Shown here piece by piece: positions 21,101-29,820 of a DNA stretch of 64,000 bases. The translations under genes were made by a program, and so were the position numbers. The notes under the pieces are model-generated. The model was given only the letters and a program-made list of their open reading frames with translations, did not search any database and was not told where the DNA came from. The DNA is from Procambarus clarkii (Eukaryota > Arthropoda > Malacostraca > Decapoda > Cambaridae), in NCBI RefSeq assembly GCF_040958095.1, contig NC_091228.1:7046700-7110699 (forward strand). Reading direction: 5' to 3'. Positions within the stretch are counted from its first letter, which is position 1. Each line of letters starts with the position of its first letter.

Positions 21101-24100
21101 CAAGGCTCCCTGCTCAATCCTTGCTGTGGTGAGCAAGGCTCCCTGCTCAATCCTTGCTGTGGTGAGCAAGGCTCCCTGCTCAATCCTTGCTGTGGTGAGC
21201 AAGGCTCCCTGCTCAATCCTTGCTGTGGTGAGCAAGGCTCCCTGCTCAATCCTTGCTGTGGTGAGCAAGGCTCCCTGCTCAATCCTTGCTGTGGTGAGCA
21301 AGGCTCCCTGCTCAATCCTTGCTGTGGTGAGCAAGGCTCCCTGCTCAATCCTTGCTGTGGTGAGCAAGGCTCCCTGCTCAATCCTTGCTGTGGTGAGCAA
21401 GGCTCCCTGCTCAATCCTTGCTGTGGTGAGCGAGGCTCCCTGCTCAGTCCTTGCTGTGGTGAGCGAGGCTCCCTGCTCAATCCTTGCTGTGGTGAGCAAG
21501 GCTCCCTGCTCAGTCCTTGCTGTGGTGAGCAAGGCTCCCTGCTCAGTCCTTGCTGTGGTGAGCAAGGCTCCCTGCTCAGTCCTTGCTGTGGTGAGCAAGG
21601 CTCCCTGCTCAATCCTTGCTGTGGTGAGCAAGGCTCCCTGCTCAGTCCTCGCTGTGGTGAGCAAGGCTCCCTGCTCAGTCCTTGCTGTGGTGAGCAAGGC
21701 TCCCACATGGGCAACCAACTCAACCAATTGATCCATTGTGATAGTTATATTCTTAAATGATAGATAGACCATTTGGCCCTGGATTCTTCTGTCTATTTGT
21801 AAAAGTCAACTAAATTGTAGACTCAACTTTAATGAGGCTGAAACTGTCCAGATTGACACGGGGTGACGTGATCAAAATATATCAACTAGGAGGCCTGGTC
21901 AGAGACCGGGCCGCTGGGTCTTTGATCTAGCAGCAATAACATGGCTGAAAAAAAAAATTCAACCTCGTATACTTGTATGGCTCCATGGCGTAGTGGTATG
22001 ACACTCAACCCGTCCTCGACTCAAGTCCATTACATCCAGCGGTCGACCCCACAGACGCATTCATAAATTTTAACATGCTGTTCATTCAAAACGGGAATTT
22101 TCGCTAGTATAAATTAATATTATAACATATTAGCATATTGTGTATATATAGGCATAGGTTAGGTTAGGTTAGGTGTTTAGGTTCTGTTGGCGATTATTTG
22201 TATTTGTAGTACGTGGGTGAAGCATTTATAGCGTTGTGATTCGAACAAAATTCGTCAGTGAAACACTTGTTCCGGATATGTTCGAACATCAGCAGTTGTG
22301 AGTCAGCCCGTCCTCCAAACAAAGATCCAAAAGAGATTCCATGCACCCGCCAAACCCCCTGTTTATGAATGAAAAGCGGTTTACACACGACTCACAACTG
22401 CTGACGTTCGAACATATCCGGAACAAGTGCTTCACTGACGAATTTTGTTCGAATCACAACGCTATAAATGCTTCACCCACGTACTACAAATACAAATAAT
22501 CGCCAACAGAACCTAAACACCTAACCTAACCTAACCTATGCCTATATATACACAATATGCTAATATGTTATAATATTAATTTATACTAGCGAAAATTCCC
22601 GTTTTGAATGAACAGCATGTTAAAATTTATGAATGCGTCTGTGGGGTTGGCCGCTGAATGTAATGGACTTGAGTCGAGGACGGGTTGTGTGTAAACCGTT
22701 TTTCATTCATAAACAGGGGGTTTGGCGGGTGGATGGAATCACTTTTGGGTCTTTGTTTGGAGGACGGGCTGAGACACTCGCCTGGCGTTTCACGAGCGCT
22801 TTGGCCTGGGTTCGTATCCTGGCCGGGGAGGATTTACTGGGCGCCAAACCCTAACTGTTGCCTCTTTTTAGCCAACAATAAATTTGGTACCTGGTTGTTA
22901 AACGATTTGGCGTGTCGTATTCCGGGGACTATTAAGATTAAGGACTTGCCCCTAAACGCTATGCGTGCTATAGTGGCTTTCAGTTAACTGAAAGTTGGGT
23001 AACTTTCAGACGAGCTAGAATTTTATTCACAGTACTACGCTGAATTTTGTTCAATATTATTTAGTGTCCAAGATAAGCCTTACTAACGGCGCCTTGCAGA
23101 TTAGACCAAGATTTCCCTATAATGTCTTAAACTCTATAAGGCTAATATCAGACGTGACGGAGCGCATGGGAATGTCGAGTATTGGGTTTTAAGAAGACCT
23201 CATATGGAAGCCCGACGCCTATATCTGCTGTAGTAACTCTGATATTCTGACCCTTGGCAAGATTGCAATATAGTTGCAATGTAGTTTACTGTAATGGTTG
23301 ACCTGGTTGGTTGATTGGAGAGCGTAGGTCAGGATGTCTTATGCATAACCCTTCATAAAATCTAAGTCATTGTATCTTTAGTTGCAAGTTGGGGAGTAAC
23401 GCCGTTGTGTCAGGTTGGTGATTCCTCTACTTCATTGTTAATTATCTATTAATAAACCTACTGTATTTTGTAATTCACTTTTAGTGGAGTTCTAAACTCT
23501 CGACATAGAATTATTTCTATTTTAATCATATAAATGGCCGTCTCACTTTTGAATGAGCTTCATTAACAAAAAAATCAGCCGAAGATGCATCAATTTTCAC
23601 ACACGCATCTACAAAAAGCAAAGATAAGTAGCAAAATATTGCTATTTTTAATCTACGGGCTCACCATAGCCCGTGCTACTTGGGACTTTTTGTTCCAGGT
23701 AGCGAATCTTTAACATTAATTGCTATTTAACCTGATTGGTTCATTTCAGCCGTGTCAAAACGGCTATCCGGACTCTCTCTGACGCAGCCCCACCAGGTTC
23801 TAGGTGTGCTAGGGGACATAGCAAAAATAGCAAAATATTGTTATTTTTAATCTACGGGCTCACTACTTGGGACTTTTTGTTCCAGGTAGCGAATCTTTAA
23901 CATTAAATGCTATTTAACCTGATTGGTTCATTTCAGCCGTGTCAAAGCAGCTATCCGGACTCAATATGACACAGCCCCACCAGGTCCTAGGTGTGCTAGG
24001 GGACGTGTCCGCCAACGCTATGGGTGGTACTTCAGGAGGATTGTACTCCATCCTGTTCACGGCGGCATCTGCCTCTCTGGTATCCCACGAATGCTCCCAC

Positions 24101-25674
24101 CGTAGCGCCTGGGCTGCAGCCCTCAGGGCCGGTTGTGAAGCCATCAGCAAGTACGGCGGGGCCGCACAGGGAGACAGGACCATGGTAAGTTGGGTCCTCG
24201 GGGATATGGAATGTTAAATCTGGTTAACGCGAGAGAACAGGATAGTGACTGATTAGGGACGAAACTAAGAACAAAGGTAACTGCAGTAGGCCCTATTGGC
24301 CCATACGAGGCAGCTCCTATTTATAACCAGTCAATCCCACTCATATACATGTCCTGCCCATGCTTGAAACAATAGTGGGAACCCTCCTCCACTAAGTTTC
24401 GTGGTTATTGGTTCCACAAATCAACAACCCTGTTACCAAACCAGTATTTACCCAAGTCTTTCCTAAATCTATACTAATCCAAATTATACTTATTGTTTCG
24501 CGTTCTGTCTCGTGTTGATACTTTTAATACTCCATTAATATTCCCCTTTGTTATGTCCATTCATACACTAAGCAGAATTTTGTTCAATACATATTTAGAG
24601 TGTCTAAGATAAGCCTCATTAACAGTGCCTTGCAGATTAGACCAAGATTTCCCTATAATGTAACCCCTTAACTCTTATAATAGGATGTTTATAACCCTTA
24701 TAAACTGATAGAATTCTTTATGCTTATGTCTGAGGTCTTCATGTACATAGTTATCTCCTATCTCTCGTATCTTCGCGCCAGCTGGATGCCTTGATACCAG
24801 CATTGGAGGTCCTGGAGAGTACCTCCGACGACCACGACCTGAGAAGTCTTCTGCAGGCCATGGCTGCAGCTGCTGACGAAGGGGCTAAGAAAACAGCACA
24901 CATGAAAGCAAGGTTAGGGCCGAACAAGGTCATTCGAAACATTACCTTAATAAACAGCGACATTACCTTAGTAAACAGTTACATTTTAAAATCTAACATT
25001 TAATAACCTGAGCAAATATTTTGGAAGTATTCTTTAAGGGAGTCGGTCGGCCGAGCGGACAGCACGCTGTACTTGTGATCCTGTGCTCCTGGGTTCGATC
25101 CCAGGCGCCGGCGAGAAACAATGGGCAGAGTTTCTTTCACCCTATGCCCCTGTTACCTAGCAGTAAAATAGGTACCTGGGTGTTAGTCAGCTGTCACGGG
25201 CTGCTTCCTGGGGGTGGAGGCCTGGTCGAGGACCGGGCCGCGAGGACACTAAAGCCCCGAAATCATCTTAAGATAACCTCAAAATATACTGTATAATAAC
25301 TTCCTCAAACAATATGCTATACAATCTGCATAGGACAGCATCGCATCTGCCAGTTATGTTATGGAACTAAATCTGTATCAGCCAGAGATTCCAAACAAAT
25401 CATTTTACACCTGTCCACAAAATTTTGATGGCCGAATATTTTTATCATGTAGATCCCATCAAATATCAGGCTCCGAATGCTCGATAGAACCAATTATGAG
25501 GAAGGGTGAGTCGGTACCCTTACAGCCCCTTTACATCACGTGTGATTGTCGCTAATATTTGTGTTCTCCATCAGAGCTGGACGAGCCACGTACGTGAGAG
25601 AGGAGAATGTGAAGGGCGAGGATGCTGGAGCGAGATCTGTGGCCCACATCCTGCATGCTCTGGCTCACTACTGA
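14940..25674 (+). CDS. TKFC: Triokinase / dihydroxyacetone kinase (DhaK-DhaL), twelve exons, complete
   Basis: Phosphorylates dihydroxyacetone and glyceraldehyde with ATP; vertebrate TKFC also splits FAD to cyclic FMN. CDS join: 14999-15100, 15627-15729, 16552-16662, 17076-17164, 17722-17817, 17970-18176, 19067-19241, 20430-20659, 20888-21050, 23937-24184, 24782-24912, 25575-25674, giving 584 residues plus stop (human TKFC is 575). All sites are GT-AG and phases agree. DhaK domain: GGGSGHEP at 58-65, [10 protein letters not shown] at 114-123, GLGVHGE with the substrate-binding His at about 227. DhaL domain: GDGDCG at 412-417, [10 protein letters not shown] at about 454-463, GDRTM at 504-508. 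The ATG at 14999 lines up residue for residue with the human start. Odd: Phe113 stands where the family has Lys before NYTGD. Cytosolic; no signal peptide. Confidence 0.95.
15350..15475 (+). mobile_element. tRNA-headed SINE, second family
   Basis: Head gtcggtacagcgacggtctt with B box ggggttcgatacccc, then a ggtcggccaccgtcctccta body and pyrimidine-rich end. A related element lies at 26205. Confidence 0.6.
15627..15729 (+). CDS. TKFC: TKFC exon 2 (GGGSGHEP)
   Basis: Encodes [18 protein letters not shown], the DhaK glycine-rich loop with the catalytic His. About four residues (PNRR region) are extra compared with human. Donor CTGTGG|gtaagt; near copies of this string recur downstream. Confidence 0.94.
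15718..15898 (+). repeat. 40-bp tandem repeat, 3-4 copies, starting at TKFC exon 2 donor
   Basis: Units of gatgctctctgtgggtcagt plus aaagtgtgataattctcttg. The exon end tctctgtgg|gtaagt resembles the repeated ctctgtgg|gtcagt, so donor-like strings recur at 40-bp spacing. Confidence 0.88.
16552..16662 (+). CDS. TKFC: TKFC exon 3
   Basis: Encodes [20 protein letters not shown] and then [15 protein letters not shown], matching GFIGKGMLT...AGAVFTSP in the family. Acceptor tccggagacag. Confidence 0.93.
16753..16950. mobile_element. Foldback element, family F, both arms
   Basis: Starts with the gatgagtcacaataacgtgg module, then ccacacactagaatgtgaag and its mirrored arm. Intron between TKFC exons 3 and 4. 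Confidence 0.87.
17076..17164 (+). CDS. TKFC: TKFC exon 4 (NYTGD motif, Lys replaced)
   Basis: Encodes [20 protein letters not shown] and then [10 protein letters not shown]. The Asp of TGD is kept; the preceding K-N-Y is F-N-Y (codon ttc). Confidence 0.92.
17184..17372 (+). repeat. 32-bp tandem repeat, about 5 copies
   Basis: Units of tatggctgatgggtctgagt plus gcgtcaagaaaa. They begin about 20 bp past the donor of TKFC exon 4. Confidence 0.9.
17722..17817 (+). CDS. TKFC: TKFC exon 5
   Basis: Encodes [20 protein letters not shown] and then [12 protein letters not shown], matching VEMVVIGDDSA...[13 protein letters not shown]. Phase 0 at both ends. Confidence 0.94.
17970..18176 (+). CDS. TKFC: TKFC exon 6 (substrate-binding His)
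   Basis: Encodes [15 protein letters not shown], then the [14 protein letters not shown] block and [12 protein letters not shown]. The His of GLGVHGE is the residue known to bind dihydroxyacetone as a hemiaminal. Confidence 0.95.
18450..18711. mobile_element. Palindromic MITE, GGGGCCAGATTCACGAA ends
   Basis: Ends are exact complements: ggggccagattcacgaaagc at the left and gctttcgtgaatctggcccc at the right, with long diverging arms around a core of cctcctggtgcttcgg. Second copy at 35595-35855. Confidence 0.9.
18811..19006. mobile_element. Foldback element, family F, both arms
   Basis: Starts with tacaggcgatgagtcgcaat; both arms are present. It ends about 60 bp before TKFC exon 7. Confidence 0.86.
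19067..19241 (+). CDS. TKFC: TKFC exon 7
   Basis: Encodes [15 protein letters not shown], then [20 protein letters not shown]. Only 15 bp separate its end from an inserted foldback MITE (19257), so the donor A|gttagt sits right next to the insertion. Confidence 0.92.
19257..19742. mobile_element. Foldback MITE family E2, interrupted by a SINE
   Basis: Left end caacccattctcgcgctttc, right end gaaagtgcgagaacgggttg. Direct repeats TATTTCC flank it (19250-19256 and 19743-19749). Most of the left arm is replaced by the SINE at 19297-19546; the right arm is complete and matches 6288-6471. Confidence 0.87.
19297..19546 (-). mobile_element. SINE family 1 inside the E2 MITE
   Basis: Full-length minus-strand copy: ttgaggttatcttgagatga at its 3' end, B box complement gggatcgaacccagg, and head complement ggccgaccggctccc. 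Confidence 0.87.
19984..20135. repeat. Inverted pair of tRNA-like sequences
   Basis: Arms of about 68 bp: aatccacaagggccgtgacg ... tttaatcgac, mirrored from 20068. On the minus strand the left arm holds a tRNA-like A box (tagctcagtcgatta) and B box (ggttcgaatcc). The T-arm does not pair well, so a working tRNA is unlikely. Confidence 0.75.
20430..20659 (+). CDS. TKFC: TKFC exon 8
   Basis: Encodes [20 protein letters not shown], then [20 protein letters not shown] and PTTAPAWP, matching RGVKIAR..VGTFMSALEMPG.SLTLL...LL.LIDA.T.A.AWP. This is the DhaK end and the linker to DhaL. Confidence 0.93.
20888..21050 (+). CDS. TKFC: TKFC exon 9 (DhaL GDGDCG)
   Basis: Encodes the start of the DhaL domain: [20 protein letters not shown], then [19 protein letters not shown]. 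The Asp residues of GDGDCG bind the Mg-ATP. A 33-bp minisatellite begins at its donor. Confidence 0.94.
21051..21708 (+). repeat. 33-bp minisatellite, about 20 copies
   Basis: Units of tccttgctgtggtgagcaag plus gctccctgctcaa, A/G variant at one site (caa/cag). The first unit starts at the donor of TKFC exon 9 (g|gtcagtcctt). The period is divisible by 3, so several frames stay open over 200 codons by chance. Confidence 0.96.
21979..22975 (+). mobile_element. tRNA-headed SINE split by a MITE insertion
   Basis: Left piece ggctccatggcgtagtggta (A box) ends at 22005. The right piece resumes at about 22770 with cgcctggcgtttcacgagcg and B box gggttcgtatcctgg, then a long body to about 22975. The two pieces join into one tRNA-like head around the repeated gacact. 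Confidence 0.72.
22006..22769. mobile_element. MITE (ends CAACCCGTCCTC / GAGGACGGGC) containing an inverted copy of itself
   Basis: Order is A-B-A'-B', where A' and B' are reverse complements of A (22006-22315) and B (22316-22390). Since A-B' is the simple element seen at 32161-32524, this is one copy with a reversed copy (22316-22687) inside it. Flanking repeats tatgacact and tgagacact match at 7 of 9. Contains ggttaggttaggttaggt. Confidence 0.85.
23039..23127 (+). repeat. Intronic duplicate block (pair with 24571-24662)
   Basis: Shares gaattttgttcaata, then ccttgcagattagaccaaga and tttccctataatgt with the later block. The two lie in successive TKFC introns. Confidence 0.7.
23631..23820 (+). 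pseudogene. Partial duplicate of TKFC exon 10 start with its intron flank
   Basis: Repeats the 3' end of intron 9 (branch and acceptor region, tgattggttcatttcag at 23749) and the first about 71 bp of exon 10, to gtgctaggggac. It differs from the working copy at several sites and has no donor. If its acceptor were used, the frame would run into taa at about 23850. Confidence 0.88.
23937..24184 (+). CDS. TKFC: TKFC exon 10 (GGTSGGLYS and GDRTM)
   Basis: Encodes [20 protein letters not shown], then [18 protein letters not shown] and [12 protein letters not shown], the DhaL lid and nucleotide-loop blocks. The first 72 bp plus about 110 bp of intron are duplicated just upstream (23631-23820). This downstream copy is the one that continues into the full exon and matches the family. 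Confidence 0.94.
24255..24545. repeat. Dispersed retroelement-like repeat remnant
   Basis: Starts ggccctattggcccatacga, continues through gttaccaaaccagtatttac and tgtttcgcgttctgtctcgt. I remember near-identical text as a common dispersed repeat in decapod genomes; class not certain. Confidence 0.45.
24571..24662 (+). repeat. Intronic duplicate block (pair with 23039-23127)
   Basis: Same order of shared strings as the partner, with scattered substitutions. Confidence 0.7.
24782..24912 (+). CDS. TKFC: TKFC exon 11
   Basis: Encodes [20 protein letters not shown], then [18 protein letters not shown], matching LDSLW.AG..L......L...L..AV..AE..AEATKNMEA. Confidence 0.93.
25038..25282 (+). mobile_element. 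SINE family 1, full length
   Basis: Head gggagtcggtcggccgagcg, B box ggttcgatccc, body cctgttacctagcagtaaaa, end cttaagataacctcaaaata. Last TKFC intron. Confidence 0.9.
25575..25674 (+). CDS. TKFC: TKFC exon 12 (C-terminus)
   Basis: Encodes [20 protein letters not shown], then [13 protein letters not shown] and TGA at 25672. Matches GAGRASYI....L..PDPGA.A.A.IL.A in the family, so the stop is the natural one. Confidence 0.93.
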
Positions 25675-26012
25675 CGCCTCGTCGTCGGCTAGCCTTTAGC
25701 CTAAGAGCCCTAAGGTCTTCACCTATTCCTGACATGTCTGAGGTTTTGGACTTGCTCTGGGCAGCTTTCAGCAGGCCGTCGGTACTGGCGAGACTCGTAT
25801 AAGGCTGGATTGAGGTCCAACATTCAGTGACCTCTACTGATCTACGTTACTCTTTGTTGTCAGTAGTAAATATTCTGCTGATCTTCAGCCGCCTATGTCA
25901 TGATCCGTTCCAGTTGAGAAACCTTTTTTTTTCCATGGGTGAAGACTGGCTTAGGGCAGTACTGTGGTGTGTGTGTGTGGTTCATGAGGCTATCGTGTGA
26001 TATATTTTGTTG

Positions 26013-26046
<34 letters not shown>

Positions 26047-26204
26047 TTCGTTCTACCTAAATGAGGATGTTTAGATAATGTGCGTAACTGTGTTCTTATA
26101 TAAAATAGCATTTGGTTGTCTATAATATTTTTATTTAAATATTTTTTGTGCTTAAACTGCTAATATTAGCTAGTTTTTTTTTATTGGCTCAATATAATGT
26201 CCAA
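25675..26204. other. 3' flank of TKFC, no gene seen
   Basis: Probable 3' UTR at the start; a (TA)n at about 26017. No clear poly(A) signal close to the stop. Confidence 0.45.
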
Positions 26205-26210
26205 CTACTT

Positions 26211-26392
26211 GGGCTGGACGGTAGATCGACGGTCTTGCTTCATGCAGGTCGCTGTTCAATCCCCGACCGTCAAAGTGGTTGGCCAGCATTCCTTCTCCTC
26301 CCCCGTCCCATCTCAAATCCTTATCCTGACTCCTTTCCCAGTGCAATATAGTCGTAATGGCTTGGCGCTTTTTCCCCCCAAGTTCTCTCCCC
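26211..26392 (+). mobile_element. tRNA-headed SINE, second family
   Basis: Head gggctggacggtagatcgac with B box gttcaatcccc, then body ggttggccagcattccttct resembling the one at 15418, ending in a pyrimidine-rich stretch and (CA)n. Confidence 0.6.
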
Positions 26393-26423
26393 CTTCAACA
26401 CACACACACACAAATGGCTTTAG

Positions 26424-26477
<54 letters not shown>
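26424..26477 (+). repeat. (GT)n microsatellite
   Basis: About 54 bp of pure GT. Confidence 0.97.
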
Positions 26478-26478
<1 letters not shown>

Positions 26479-26479
26479 G

Positions 26480-27702
26480 CCTCAATTGTGTAAACAATAA
26501 CTCATTATCTTGTGTGAATTCTTGCTGAATTAGAGCATTAGATTTTCACAGTATTATGTTATTTTGACACTATTATAAAAACAATTGACAATAGATATTA
26601 TAAAAAAATTTAAATATAATTATTTTTCTTATCCTTGATTAAATTTAATTAATTTAAGGAGCCCCGGTATAAGTCTACAGTGTATGAATACACTCTGGCT
26701 CCCTGTCACGCCGACACAATTATATGTACCCTGCATCACCACATGTACTCTGTACCCCCAACATGTACTCTGTACCCTCACATGTACTCTGTACCCCACC
26801 CCTCAAACAGCCGATGGGTAGTGGGTAATATATATTTGAAAACAAAAGTTAATTAATAATTACCAAATCAATCAATTTATAATAAAATTCGTGTATTTTG
26901 GGAATGGTCAGTAGTTCGACCTTGTGGGACTGAGCACAGGACGGCACGGAGACCTAGTAGGACTGAGCACAGAGTGCTCTAATTTTAGCTAAATATTTTG
27001 CTCTAAGGAGGCAATTGATTACTCTGTCTCTGAGCAGCCTGAGGGCAGCATTATTCCCAGAAAATCAAGAAAATCTGACATAAGGCAAAGTTAAAATTGA
27101 TTAATTATTATTACAATTAATTAAAATTTATATAGTTCACCAATGATATTCATAGTTACTACTTATGGCTCCTTATTTTAGTATTTTGGATGAGTTTAAG
27201 GCTTAAGATTATAGTAGAGTCGTTAGCGAAGATGATAGCTGTTGATGGATGGAGATTCTCGACTAAAATCGAAAAGTAGTTAAAATTACAAGTCTTCATT
27301 CTGAATCAACAATGGTTTCAACCCATGATTTAAACCACTATTCTACGGTGCATTCAGTTAAAGGTTAGCACTTGGGAGAAATCTTCCCTCCAAACACACA
27401 CCGAAACTACGACGTTGGTACAACGTTCGAACAAGTTTTAACACCACCTAACCAGTTATAACAACCAATATAGCAAGTTGTAACAACGTTCTAATACGTC
27501 ATAAACACGTTTAGCCAAGATGTAACAACTTTATTACAAGTTGTAACAAGCGGAAAATAGTCAGTTTCGGTTTGTGTTTCCAGGGTTGGTGCTTCTCTGA
27601 AAATGATAATAAGCACTCGTGAATTATTGCATATACTAATGATGCTATCGCTAAACAACATTATATACAATAGTGTAAGCTTTGAAAATCTTAGAGAATA
27701 GA
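26480..27702. other. AT-rich intergenic spacer, no gene seen
   Basis: Low-complexity AT-rich DNA. At 26735-26800 a short tandem acatgtactctgtaccc occurs about three times. Confidence 0.5.
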
Positions 27703-27769
27703 CTTGAGAATGGTCCAGGACGGACTGAAACGTCGTCGTCCCTTCACCTTCTAGTGTGTGGTCTAGTCA
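27703..27769. mobile_element. Half copy of foldback family F
   Basis: Right arm only: gacttgagaatggtccagga ... ttctagtgtgtggtctagtc. Confidence 0.82.
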
Positions 27770-27842
27770 AATTAGAGAATAGATTGTAGGAACGTCAGCA
27801 GAAAACGGTATGACGTTGGAATGTCTATTGGGTATGCATCCT

Positions 27843-28671
27843 ATGCAAACAGGATGGATGGAGAGTCCACAACAAGTCACAGGATAGGTATGGGGTCCAC
27901 TACCACCCAAAAGGATAGGTATGGGGTCCACTACCACCTGTTGGATGGGGTATTGGGTCCGCTACTGCATATAGGATGAGTCCGGGGTTCATTACCGCCC
28001 ACTGGATGGGTATGGGGCTCACTCCCATCCACAGGATGGGTATGGGGTCCACTACCGCCAAAAGAATGTGTATATGGTTCACTATCGCCCACATGATGGG
28101 AATGGGGTCCACTAGCGCTCACAGGGTAGGTATGGGGTCCACTACCATCCACTCGAAGGGTAAGGGGTCCACTACCACTTGTATGACGGGTATGGGGGCC
28201 TACAACTGCTCATAGGATGAGTATGGGGTCCATTACCATCCAAAAGATTGGTGTGGGGTCAACAACCGCACACAGATGGGCACTAGTGGACCCCCATACC
28301 CATCCTGTAGGCGGTAGTGGGCATCATACCCATCCTATGGGCAGTACTGGACCTCATTCCCATCCTACGGTTGGTAGTGGACCCCATACCCATCCTGTAG
28401 GCGGTAGTGGGGCCCCATACCCATTCTATGGGCAGTACTGGACCTCATTCCCATCCTACGGTTGGTAGTGGACCCCATATCCATCCTGTAGGCGGTAGTG
28501 GGCCCCATACCCATCCTATGGGCAGTACTGTACCTCATTCCCATCCTACGGTTGGTAGTGGACCCCATACGCATCCTGTAGGCGGTAGTGGGCCCCCATA
28601 CCTATCCTATGGGCAGTACTGGACCTCATTCCCACCCATCCTACGGTTGGTAGTGGACCCCATACACATCG
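27843..28671. repeat. 30-bp minisatellite with a strand switch near 28278
   Basis: Left of 28278 the units read ggatgggtatggggtccact; right of it they read in the opposite sense (ccccatacccatcctgtagg). The right half has a 90-bp super-unit of three 30-bp monomers (gggcagtactggacctcatt recurs at 28339, 28430, 28520, 28611). Confidence 0.9.
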
Positions 28672-29700
28672 AGGTCCTATTTGTGAACCCTATATCCATC
28701 CTGAGGATACACTGGCAGTGTTGAAGGTCGTTCAGTGTACAGGTTCCCAAGTAGGAAGACCTGAGAGGCAAGACCGACGAGAGGCATCGACATCAGAGGC
28801 TCTAGTGTCATGTGACAGACTTGTCGTGGTGAGAGGCAATGTCGTGTTATGTTATGTAGATCTTTAGTACCCCGAGACGGTCTTGTTTACCTACCTTCCT
28901 TACAGTCTGGCTGTGGTCGTCTGAGGTGGAGGTTACGAGTTGCTTATAAATCTCAAGGTAAACATACAGCTCTAACAGGCAGAACTGTAGAGGTAGGAGC
29001 TGTAGAGGGAGTGGAGGAAGGAGCTGGGAACCGCCTGACATTCTATAAGACTCGTCTTGAGATTCGTACTCCAGGCACTCGAGGAGCACCTTGGGGAGTA
29101 CAGGAAGAGCGAGGAAGGTGACTGGAAGTCTTCTTCTGAGGACGAGAGGAGAACGGAGGACCCGTCCGGCGTCACGTGGTGATCGTCGAGGACGCCACTT
29201 GTACAGAATAATATTCCGAACAATGTCATCCTTGACGTTAATAGTTACTATATAGCATAAATGTTCGTACGTTAATACGTTCGTTCGTTTATAAGTTCGC
29301 TTATACGTTCATATGTTAAAATCACCTAATTTACATTAGCGAGCAATATCTTAAGTCAATCGAAAGCAAATATTGAACATTATCCAGTGTAGTGTCAGGA
29401 ACTTTGGGTTTGTTAGTGTGTAATTGCATATATTGTTTATCATAGTTGTTGAGCGGCCCTTAACAGTTAACAGTTGACTGACGGATGATTGCTACTTCAC
29501 GACCGATTCTATTGCAAATGTTCCTCTGTTGCACCTGTTGTTCTGTTGCAACATTTACAATAGAATGTTGTATTTGGTTTGTGAATTAGATTTTGAAATG
29601 AACAACTTCAAACATTCAAGCTAGGGGATCATTATTGGTTCCTAAGAGACTCGTTCGTATTGGGGAAGTGGCTGTTGGCCATTGTTAATTGACACTTCAG
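28672..29700. other. Spacer with weak exon-like blocks
   Basis: 28906-28957 has acceptor ccttccttacag and donor AAG|gtaaac. A frame ending at about 29180 reads EEHLGEYRKSEEGDWKSSSE before TGA. Neither is recognised and no consistent gene could be built; I see nothing firm here. Confidence 0.25.
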
Positions 29701-29713
29701 ACTCGCAAAATGT

Positions 29714-29820
29714 TAACCAATGGGGGTGAGGTTTTAGGGTGAATGTCAACCAATCAGCGGCCGGGTTTGGTTGGCTGCTGGGTATAAAAGTGAGGATGAG
29801 ACTAAAAAACACTTCAGTGT
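29714..29820 (+). promoter_or_regulatory. RNA polymerase II promoter: two CCAAT boxes, TATA box, arthropod initiator
   Basis: CCAAT at 29717 and 29750 (the latter in aaccaatcagcgg), TATAAAAG at 29783-29790 and TCAGT at 29814-29818. The initiator A at 29816 lies 33 bp after the first T of the TATA box, the expected spacing. A possible first exon ends at 29867 (cttgaag|gtgagc). Confidence 0.75.

Noticed and set aside
21032-21772. Open frames of 212-246 codons on both strands
   Set aside because: They lie wholly in the 33-bp minisatellite; the period is divisible by 3, so frames stay open by arithmetic.
28849-29229. Possible gene from overlapping 80-90-codon frames
   Set aside because: Frames conflict on both strands, splice phases do not join and no family is recognised; kept only as a weak spacer note.
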